64,000 bases of DNA from Acidobacteriota bacterium (GTDB lineage Bacteria > Acidobacteriota > Vicinamibacteria > Vicinamibacterales > SCN-69-37): contig JADJUS010000004.1 of the NCBI GenBank assembly GCA_016716905.1, positions 1,054,001 through 1,118,000 of the forward strand, written 5' to 3'. The notes below the pieces were generated by a model, which worked only from the letters and a program-made list of their open reading frames with translations, was not told the origin of the DNA and searched no databases. Positions 1 to 8,009 of the stretch are shown here, piece by piece. Each line of letters starts with the position of its first letter. The first letter of the stretch is position 1. The position numbers and the translations under genes are program-made.

Positions 1-2
1 AC

Positions 3-1499
<1,497 letters not shown>

Positions 1500-1503
1500 G
1501 CCA

Positions 1504-2541
1504 ATGGGCGTTGCCGGCGCTGACATAAAGGCCCGGGCCGCAGAGATGGGGTTTGACCTCTGCGGCATTGCACGCGCCGACCGGCATCCGAAGCTGGCGC
1601 GATTGGCGGAGTGGATCACGCAGGGGCGGGCGGGTGAGATGCAATACCTCGCCGAGTCGCTCGACGAACGTCGCGACGTGCGTCAGGCCCTGACGACCGC
1701 ACGGTCCGTCATCTCGGTCGCGGTTCTGTACAACACCGATCAGCCGTATTCCACGGAACAGCTGGGCCATGGCAGCGTCTCAATCGCGCGATATGCCTGG
1801 GGTGACGACTATCACGTGGTGGTCCGCACCAGGATTCGGCAGTTGTTAGTGTGGCTCGCCGAGCACGCAGGTCCCGGACTCGAAGCGTTCTCGTGCGTAG
1901 ACGATGGCCCCGTGCAGGAGCGGGTGTATGCCGAGGCTGCGGGTCTTGGGTGGATCGGCAAGAACACGTGCCTGATCAATCCGTCGCTCGGGTCGTGGCT
2001 CTTCCTGGGAGAAATCGTCACCAACCTCGACCTGGAGCCCGACACCCCTGGCGTGGATCAGTGCGGCACCTGCACGAAGTGCCTCGACGCCTGCCCAACC
2101 GGCGCCATCGTCGCCCCCTATGACCTTGATGCCACACGCTGCCTGTCGTACCTGACGATTGAAGTGCGTGGAGCGGTGGATGAGGCGCTCCGTCCCGCGA
2201 TGAAGGAACAGGTGTACGGCTGCGACATCTGCCAGGACGTGTGCCCGTGGAATCGTCGCGCCGGCGTCTCCGCCGACCCCGCGTGGCAACCCCGGGATGT
2301 ATTCAAGTCCCCGCGCCTGATCGACCTCTGCCGGATGTCAGACGATGCGTGGGTTGCGGCGTTGAAGGGTAGCGCGATGAAGCGCGCCGGCCTGCACCGC
2401 ATCCGCCGGTCACTCGCGTATGCCGCCTCGGGACTCCCGCCGATCGATCGTGGTCAGGCTCTTGCCGCACTAGGCGAGCACCCGAGTGCGAGCGCGGCAG
2501 TAGTGTCGGAAGCCATAGAGTGGGCGACCATTCGCCCATAG
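1504..2541 (+). CDS. queG: Epoxyqueuosine reductase QueG
   Basis: Cobalamin-dependent iron-sulfur enzyme that reduces epoxyqueuosine to queuosine in tRNA, the last step of queuosine synthesis (cytoplasm). The 345-residue protein has the family's normal length. It carries the CVDDGP motif (residues 131-136) containing the family's catalytic Asp. Two ferredoxin-like clusters follow: CGTCTKCLDACP (Cys187, 190, 193, 197) and CDICQDVCPW (Cys240, 243, 247), with Cys213 between them. The C-terminal part is helical, as in QueG. It starts 4 bases after acnA with no clear Shine-Dalgarno, so translation may be coupled. A dispersed repeat begins right after its stop. Confidence 0.95.
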   Translation: MGVAGADIKARAAEMGFDLCGIARADRHPKLARLAEWITQGRAGEMQYLAESLDERRDVRQALTTARSVISVAVLYNTDQPYSTEQLGHGSVSIARYAWGDDYHVVVRTRIRQLLVWLAEHAGPGLEAFSCVDDGPVQERVYAEAAGLGWIGKNTCLINPSLGSWLFLGEIVTNLDLEPDTPGVDQCGTCTKCLDACPTGAIVAPYDLDATRCLSYLTIEVRGAVDEALRPAMKEQVYGCDICQDVCPWNRRAGVSADPAWQPRDVFKSPRLIDLCRMSDDAWVAALKGSAMKRAGLHRIRRSLAYAASGLPPIDRGQALAALGEHPSASAAVVSEAIEWATIRP

Positions 2542-2614
2542 ACATTTACCCATTCGATCATTTGGCCATTGCAGACATTTCGCCATTTCGGTCATTTGTG
2601 CCATTTCGCCATTA
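2541..2614. repeat. Half copy of the CATTTCGCCATTTCGG palindromic repeat family
   Basis: The segment contains CATTTCGCCATTTCGGTCAT followed by a second CATTTCGCCATT. This matches the right arm of the elements at 36632-36845, 59676-59949, 61440-61544 and 62480-62689. No matching left arm is present here. It starts at the queG stop codon and fills the gap before yqgE, ending 18 bases before that start. Confidence 0.85.
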
Positions 2615-2632
2615 CGCGCGTAAGATCCGTGT

Positions 2633-3175
2633 ATGTCCTTAGCGCCAACGCTCCTGATCTCCATGCCCCAGCTGACCGACCCGAATTTTGCGCGGACGGT
2701 GGTGCTGCTGTGTGAGCACAGTTCCGAGGGCGCGCTCGGTCTTGTTGTGAACCGGCCGTCGGACATCAAGGCGGCCGAGGCGGTCCAGATGGAGCCGCCG
2801 GTGCAGAGTCCAAATGATCTGCCACTGCTCATCGGCGGTCCCGTTGAACCGGGCCGCGGCTGGATTCTCACGACGAAAGAACCCTCGGTGGAGCACAAGT
2901 CGCTTGGCAGCAGCCTGTACCTGACCGCATCGCCGTCTTTGCTGCGCGAGGCCCTTGAGTCGAGGCCTGCACCACGGCGGACGCTCGTCCTCGCGGGATA
3001 CGCCGGATGGGACGCCGGCCAACTGGATGAGGAACTGTCGAACTCCGCGTGGCTCATCGCGCCACTCGAACTCGATCTGATCTTCGAGATCCCTCCCGCC
3101 GTGTCGTGGGAGATGGCCATTCGCCGCCTGGGCGCCGACCCGCACCTGCTCCAGATGGGGCATGGGGTTCATTAA
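2633..3175 (+). CDS. YqgE/AlgH family protein (DUF179)
   Basis: 180-residue cytoplasmic protein of the YqgE/AlgH family. The family is conserved and a link to transcriptional regulation has been proposed, but its biochemical role is not settled. Recognised from the N-terminal segment with LLISMPQLTDPNF, ARTVVLLCEHSSEGALGLVV, then LLIGGPVEPGRGWILT and LVLAGYAGWDAGQLDEEL, the usual block order at normal length. The ATG at 2633 follows the repeat and has no obvious Shine-Dalgarno. The TAA stop at 3173-3175 is directly followed by CTTAGGAACTGG, the edge of a 9-bp tandem array. Confidence 0.9.
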   Translation: MSLAPTLLISMPQLTDPNFARTVVLLCEHSSEGALGLVVNRPSDIKAAEAVQMEPPVQSPNDLPLLIGGPVEPGRGWILTTKEPSVEHKSLGSSLYLTASPSLLREALESRPAPRRTLVLAGYAGWDAGQLDEELSNSAWLIAPLELDLIFEIPPAVSWEMAIRRLGADPHLLQMGHGVH

Positions 3176-3311
3176 CTTAGGAACTGGCGGAACTGGCGGA
3201 ACTGGCGGAACTGGCGGAATTGGCGGAATTGGCGGAATTGGGGAATTGGGTGACGTGGTTGAAGTGAATCCGCAGTTCCGGCAGTTCAGACACTTCCGCC
3301 AGTTCCTAATT
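3176..3311. repeat. 9-bp tandem array (GGAACTGGC/GGAATTGGC) with inverted far end
   Basis: Begins TTAGGAACTGGCGG directly after the yqgE stop, runs about four GGAACTGGC units and then GGAATTGGC variants to about 3250. After a short spacer it ends in the opposite orientation as CCGCCAGTTCCTAATT at 3296-3311. The two ends can pair, giving an imperfect hairpin. The right end lies inside the signal-peptide region of the following L,D-transpeptidase. Confidence 0.9.
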
Positions 3312-4109
3312 GTCGCCGTTGTCGCAGCCGCCGCTCCCGTGATCGCGCAGGCGCCCACGCCGGTGGCCGCGGTACTGGTCACGTATCACGTGGAGCCCCT
3401 GGTTGCGGGGGAGTTGCCGAAGCGGTTTTCGCCGAGTCAGCTCGCTGTCCTCGAGAAGATCAATCGGCGGGATATTGAACACCTCGCCCGATTAACGGAG
3501 TTGATCGTTCCTGATACGTGGCCTGACGAAGAGCTGGCCTACAGTCCGTTGCCGGCTGTGTGGCCGTGGGCCGAGATGCACCCGAAGGCCATCGTCGTGC
3601 ATCAGCCGGCGCAGGTGTTTGGCGCGTATGAGTACGGCCGACTGGTGCGTTGGGGGCCCGTCAGTACCGGCCGCAAGGAAACCGCCACTCCCGCCGGCTC
3701 CTACAACCTCACATGGAAGTCAAAGAGCCGCAGGAGTACCGACAATGATGCGTGGCTGCTGAAGTGGTACTTCAATTTCATCAACAGTCGCGGCGTCTCG
3801 TTTCACGAATTCGACCTGCCCGGCCACCCCGCCAGCCATGCCTGCGTGCGGCTGCTCACGCGCGACGCCATGTGGCTGTACGAATGGGGCGAGCAGTGGG
3901 TGCTCTCGCCCGACCGCCGCACGGTGACGACGCCAGGGACGCCGATAGTCGTGCAGGGCGAGGTGGACTTCTCCAACCCCTCGCCCTGGACGTCGATTGA
4001 CTGGTGGAATCGGCATCTGACGCTATTCACTGGCGGAACTGGCGGAACTGGCGGAACTGGCGGAACTGGCGGAACTGCCGGAACTGGCGGTGGTCACTTG
4101 GAGAAGTAA
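3264..4109 (+). CDS. Secreted L,D-transpeptidase (YkuD fold)
   Basis: Probable peptidoglycan cross-linking or Braun-type anchoring enzyme acting in the periplasm. The YkuD active-site signature is HEFDLPGHPASHACVRLL: His181, His192 and catalytic Cys194 counted from the GTG at 3264 (the usual SHGCVRL reads SHACVRL). The reading frame is open back to an ATG at 3162, but that extension is only translated 9-bp repeat (GTG/GIG), so I prefer GTG 3264 (GTG 3255 is possible). A signal peptide follows, with hydrophobic core LIVAVVAAAAPVIA. The C-terminus also runs into a 9-bp array (4020-4092), giving a Thr/Gly tail, and ends overlapping the convergent four-helix gene by 16 bases. Confidence 0.82.
   Translation: MNPQFRQFRHFRQFLIVAVVAAAAPVIAQAPTPVAAVLVTYHVEPLVAGELPKRFSPSQLAVLEKINRRDIEHLARLTELIVPDTWPDEELAYSPLPAVWPWAEMHPKAIVVHQPAQVFGAYEYGRLVRWGPVSTGRKETATPAGSYNLTWKSKSRRSTDNDAWLLKWYFNFINSRGVSFHEFDLPGHPASHACVRLLTRDAMWLYEWGEQWVLSPDRRTVTTPGTPIVVQGEVDFSNPSPWTSIDWWNRHLTLFTGGTGGTGGTGGTGGTAGTGGGHLEK
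4020..4092. repeat. 9-bp tandem array, GGAACTGGC orientation, in coding sequence
   Basis: About seven units of GGAACTGGC, one with a G-to-C change. They lie in frame in the 3' end of the L,D-transpeptidase gene, encoding Gly-Thr-Gly repeats, and stop 2 bases before the convergent four-helix-bundle gene. The matching array at 4598-4780 on the other side of that gene is in the opposite orientation, so the two could form a long stem with the gene in the loop. Confidence 0.95.
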
Positions 4110-4471
4110 CGCCGGCGGGTTGTGGCTCGGGCGTGGCCGAAGATATTACGAAGTTGCGTGGCCTCGTTGAGCAGCGCGGCGATGCCGCCCGCTGCGGCCG
4201 GGTCGTCGGCACAGTCTCGCAGTAGCGTCAACCAGTGCGCCGATTCGTCGGCCTCTTCGTGAACGATGTGCAGCTTTGCTGCGAACTCCCTGGTTGAACG
4301 GGCCCGGCTCATGGCTCGGTGATTCGCCGCGATGCTGCATGCCGACCGCGTGAGCTGCCTGAGCAGATCCTGAAGGTCGTGCTTATTCCTCAAGGTACGA
4401 CCAAGGCGAATCGCCGCGATCGCGAACGCCCGGGTGCGCTCCTCCAATTCTCTGACAGTCGCGTCGTCCAC
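4094..4471 (-). CDS. Four-helix-bundle protein (S23 / 23S rRNA intervening-sequence protein family)
   Basis: 125-residue, mostly helical protein of the S23/IVP family (TIGR02436-like), the family of proteins encoded by 23S rRNA intervening sequences in Leptospira and others and related to Avd of diversity-generating retroelements. Biochemical function is unknown. Family hallmarks are ARSTREFAAKLHIVHEEADE and the C-terminal LRNIFGHARATTRRRYF; both recur almost unchanged in the second copy at 60924-61343. The gene is flanked on both sides by inverted 9-bp arrays. Between its start and the right array is a small inverted repeat, GAAACTGCG/CGCAGTTTC (about 4546-4582), that could be regulatory. 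No reverse transcriptase or rRNA is nearby. Confidence 0.85.
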   Translation of the reverse strand: MDDATVRELEERTRAFAIAAIRLGRTLRNKHDLQDLLRQLTRSACSIAANHRAMSRARSTREFAAKLHIVHEEADESAHWLTLLRDCADDPAAAGGIAALLNEATQLRNIFGHARATTRRRYFSK

Positions 4472-4597
4472 CCATTGGGCACTCGCAAAGCCCGTTCCGC
4501 GTCACCGAGCTGGGCAAACTGCACATTCCGAGAAGACCCTTGCAGAAACTGCGCGGGGGCACCCCCTTGACATCGCAGTTTCCGCAACACAATCAGA

Positions 4598-4780
4598 GCC
4601 AGTTCCGCCAGTTCCGCCAGTTCCGCCAGTTCCGCCAGTTCCGCCAGTTCCGCCAGTTCCGCCAGTTCCGCCAGTTCCGCCAGTTCCGCCAGTTCCGCCA
4701 GTTCCGCCAGTTCCGCCAGTTCCGCCAGTTCCGCCAGTTCCGCCAGTTCCGCCAGTTCCGCCAGTTCCGCCAGTTCCGCC
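4598..4780. repeat. Long 9-bp tandem array, GCCAGTTCC orientation
   Basis: About twenty nearly perfect units of CCAGTTCCG with no spacers. It lies between the promoter side of the four-helix-bundle gene and the 3' end of the large propeller gene. Its last base overlaps that gene's TAG stop codon (complement of 4780-4782). It is the inverted partner of the array at 4020-4092. All frames across it are open, which creates spurious PPV and QFR repeat reading frames. Confidence 0.97.
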
Positions 4781-7700
4781 TAGCGGCCCTTCACCGGCTC
4801 CAGCTTCAGGCGCGCAGCTTCCGCATTAAACGCCGCGAGGTCTTTCGTGAGGATGCGATCGAGATTGTCGGTCAGCACCTTTAATTCAGCACTGAGCGCT
4901 GCCAGGATTGGAGCCGCATTTCCGATCGGCTTGCCATCGCCGCTGTTGACCATCGACCCCAACGATGCCAGCCGGTTGTTCACCTTGATGGGGAAGTTGA
5001 GCGGGTCCTGGCCGGCCTGGTTCTTCACCTGGTAAATCTCGCCTTCCACTTCGCTCAGGCCGGAGACCAGAGCGTCGGCCGCCGCCTTCAGTTTCGGATC
5101 GGGTGACTTCGTCAAGCGGTCCGCCACGTCCGCCTTGACCCGGCGGATATCGATGACCGCCTGATTGGCCTCACTGGTCTTGTCGCGAATACGAATGGCC
5201 AGGTCGAACTGCTCCTGCAGATCCGCATCGGTTTCGTCGATGTGGAGGGGATGCCGCTTGACCAGGAACGGCTGCGTTTGCGTCACGCCATTCACGGTCA
5301 TCCGCACCTGATACGCACCCGGCGCCGCTGCGGGCCCCTGCACCCCGCCGCCCCAGAGAATCATCCCCGGGAAGCTGGTGGCTGGCGGATACCGCAGATC
5401 CCACGTCACGCTCTGTATGCCTTGCGCCATCGGTGCGTTGACCGCACCACCGCCGCCGCGACCGCCGCCGCGGCCTGCCGCTGGCGCGGCAGCGGCCGCT
5501 CCGCCTGCGGCGCCTGCAAACGTCCGCACCACCGCACCGGTCTTATCGAGCACCTCAAGCGTGAGGCTCGTGACCGGACCATTGACCCAGTACTTGATCT
5601 GCGCGCCGTTCGTGGATCGGATGGCATCCTCGGGTGCAAACAGATAGGCCGGAGAGGCGGACGGCACGGCTGGACTGAACTGACGAATCGGCGCGATGTC
5701 ATCCAGGACATAGAACCCGCGCCCGTGTGTGGAGATCACCAGATCGCGAGCCTCCACGATCAAGTCCGACACCGGCAGGCTCGGCAGGTTCAGCGAGAGC
5801 GACTGCCATGTGGCGCCATCGTCATAGGACAGGTAGACGCCCTTGAACGTGGCCGCATAGAGCAGGCCTTTGCGTTTTGGATCCTCGCGGACGGCGTTGA
5901 CATACTCGGAATCCGTGATGCCGTTGACGATCTTCGTCCACGTGCGGCCGAAGTCATGCGTGCGGAAAATGTACGGCTTGAAGTCGTCGAGCAGGGGCCG
6001 CTTCACTGCGGCGTAGGCCGTGCCAGGTGCGAATGACGAGGCGTCGATGAGGCTGACGCGGCCAAAGTCCGGCATGTCCTTCGGGGTGACGTTTGTCCAG
6101 GTCTTGCCGCCATCACGTGTGACATGAATCAACCCGTCGTCTGATCCGGCCCAGAGAATGTTCGCGTCCGTCTTGCCGGGTGCCAGGGTAAACACCGTGG
6201 CATAGACCTCGGGACCGTTCATGTCTCCGGTAATCGGACCGCCAGAGTGTCCCATCGTCTTGGGATCGTGGCGCGTCAGGTCCTCGCTGATGCGGTCCCA
6301 CTTCTGGCCATTGTTCGTGGTGCGCCAGACGTGCTGCGTCGCCGTGTAGAGGACACGCGTATCCACCGGCGAAAAGATGATCGGGAACGTCCACTGGATG
6401 CGTTCCACCAGCGCGCTGGATGGTTCACCAGAGAACATGCGCGGATAGGGGTGCACCTCGCGCTGCTGGCCTGTGCGTCGATTCGTGTACTGAAGCCAGC
6501 TGCCGTTCACCGCGCCGGCAAAAAACGCGTCGGGGTCCTTGGGATCCGGGGCGATGTACCCCGGTTCAAAGCCGCCGGGGTTGTACGTCGTATCCACCGG
6601 CGCGCCGCCCGCACGGCCACCACGCCCGCCTCCGCCTCCAGCCTCATTGGGCAGGCAGACGGTATTGCCGTCCTGCTGTGCGCCGCAGACGTGATACGGA
6701 AAGTGTTTTGTGGTGACCACGTGGTAATACTGCGGCGTCGGATAGTCACGCGCGGTGAAAGGGTTGCCACCCGTGTAGGTCACCGCGCCACCGCTGTCGC
6801 TTGCGTGCAGGATGTGTTTCGGATCGGCGGGATCGATCCAGAGGTCGTGCGAGTCACCGCCCGCAAAACTCGTCATCGTCTTGCCGCCGTCGGTGGACTT
6901 GAACGTGCCGACGTTCAGCAGATAGACGGTATTGGCATCGGCCACATCGGCCGTGACGTGTGTGTAATAGAACGCGCGCTGGCGGATGTTGCGGCTGCTG
7001 TTGACGAGCGTCCACGAGGCACCCGCGTCGCTCGAACTGAACAGGCCGCCGTTGGCGTTTTCAACGAGGGCGTAGATGCGGTTGGAATCCGCGCCGGACA
7101 CCGACACGCCAACGCGGCCGATCAGCCCAGTGGGCATGCCCGGTGCGCGCGTGATTTCCGTCCAGGTCTCGCCGCCATCGATGGACTTGAACAGGCCGCT
7201 GCCGGGGCCGCCACTCGACATCGTGTACTCGAGCCGGAAGGCCTCCCACATCGCGGCGAAGATGACATTCGGATTCTTCGGATCCATCGAGAGGTCGATG
7301 GCCGCCGTCTTGTTGTCGCGGAAGAGCGTGCGCTTCCACGTCTTGCCGCCATCCGTGCTCTTGTAGACGCCGCGTTCTTCGTTCGGCCCCCCATGGTGAC
7401 CAAAGGCCGCTACGTAAACGATGTCAGGGTTCTTCGGGTGGATACGAATCTTGGAGATGTTCCTCGCGTCGCGGAAGCCGATGTGCGTCCAAGTCTTGCC
7501 GGCATCGGTGGACTTGTAGACGCCGTCGCCCGACATGATGTTGCCGCGGATGCACGTCTCGCCCATGCCGAGATAGACGATGTCGGGATTCGACTCCGAC
7601 ACGGCCACGGCACCGACGGACGAGGTGCCCACCTGGCCGTCGGTCACCGGAGCCCAGGTCTCACCGCGGTCGGTGGTCTTCCATAAGCCACCTCCCACCG

Positions 7701-7947
7701 CACCAAAGTAGCCTTCGTTCGGCCGGCCTACCACACCGGACACGGCCAGTGATCGCCCGCCACGATCAGGTCCGATGCCTCGCCACTGAAACAGGTTCAG
7801 ATATGGGGGAAGGCCGGACGCAGCCTGCGCGGCCATCACTCGCGCCGCTCCACCGACCGAAACCGGCAGCGACCACACACCAGCCAGGACCAACGCCAGC
7901 GTGACACCGGCAACAACAGAATGGGGACGACGGATAACCAGAGCCAT
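4780..7947 (-). CDS. Large secreted Asp-box (BNR/VPS10-like) beta-propeller protein
   Basis: Exported protein of about 1055 residues with sortilin/sialidase-type repeats; substrate unknown. At least nine Asp-boxes of the S/T-x-D-x-G-x-T/S-W type can be read (TTDRGETW, STDAGKTW, STDGGKTW, SIDGGETW, SSDAGASW, TRDGGKTW, THDFGRTW, SYDDGATW and the weaker TNNGQKW), implying one or two propellers. A Gly/Arg-rich loop (GGGGGRGGRAGG) and a C-terminal helical part follow. I chose the ATG at 7947 because GGAGGAG lies 5 bases upstream; the frame is open from a TTG at 7959. A signal peptide with core VVAGVTLALVLAGVW follows. It is divergent from the kinase gene. The Asp-box fold does not show whether it is an enzyme; paralogs are common in acidobacteria. 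Confidence 0.85.
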   Translation of the reverse strand: MALVIRRPHSVVAGVTLALVLAGVWSLPVSVGGAARVMAAQAASGLPPYLNLFQWRGIGPDRGGRSLAVSGVVGRPNEGYFGAVGGGLWKTTDRGETWAPVTDGQVGTSSVGAVAVSESNPDIVYLGMGETCIRGNIMSGDGVYKSTDAGKTWTHIGFRDARNISKIRIHPKNPDIVYVAAFGHHGGPNEERGVYKSTDGGKTWKRTLFRDNKTAAIDLSMDPKNPNVIFAAMWEAFRLEYTMSSGGPGSGLFKSIDGGETWTEITRAPGMPTGLIGRVGVSVSGADSNRIYALVENANGGLFSSSDAGASWTLVNSSRNIRQRAFYYTHVTADVADANTVYLLNVGTFKSTDGGKTMTSFAGGDSHDLWIDPADPKHILHASDSGGAVTYTGGNPFTARDYPTPQYYHVVTTKHFPYHVCGAQQDGNTVCLPNEAGGGGGRGGRAGGAPVDTTYNPGGFEPGYIAPDPKDPDAFFAGAVNGSWLQYTNRRTGQQREVHPYPRMFSGEPSSALVERIQWTFPIIFSPVDTRVLYTATQHVWRTTNNGQKWDRISEDLTRHDPKTMGHSGGPITGDMNGPEVYATVFTLAPGKTDANILWAGSDDGLIHVTRDGGKTWTNVTPKDMPDFGRVSLIDASSFAPGTAYAAVKRPLLDDFKPYIFRTHDFGRTWTKIVNGITDSEYVNAVREDPKRKGLLYAATFKGVYLSYDDGATWQSLSLNLPSLPVSDLIVEARDLVISTHGRGFYVLDDIAPIRQFSPAVPSASPAYLFAPEDAIRSTNGAQIKYWVNGPVTSLTLEVLDKTGAVVRTFAGAAGGAAAAAPAAGRGGGRGGGGAVNAPMAQGIQSVTWDLRYPPATSFPGMILWGGGVQGPAAAPGAYQVRMTVNGVTQTQPFLVKRHPLHIDETDADLQEQFDLAIRIRDKTSEANQAVIDIRRVKADVADRLTKSPDPKLKAAADALVSGLSEVEGEIYQVKNQAGQDPLNFPIKVNNRLASLGSMVNSGDGKPIGNAAPILAALSAELKVLTDNLDRILTKDLAAFNAEAARLKLEPVKGR

Positions 7948-8009
7948 GTGCTCCTCCAACAGAGAAGCATAGCGGAAAACGTGTGAAACCGATCTACGAT
8001 TGGCGGCTC

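Noticed and set aside
4598..4780. CRISPR array
   Set aside because: The repeat unit is 9 bp with no spacers and no cas gene is in the window.
4434..4884. Two open frames encoding Pro-Pro-Val and Gln-Phe-Arg repeats
   Set aside because: They are translations of the 9-bp array, which has no stop in any frame. No ordered domain or plausible start region flanks them.
6247..7686. 479-residue open frame on the plus strand
   Set aside because: It is opposite the Asp-box propeller gene, has no recognisable domain and reflects the high GC content, which leaves long antisense frames open.
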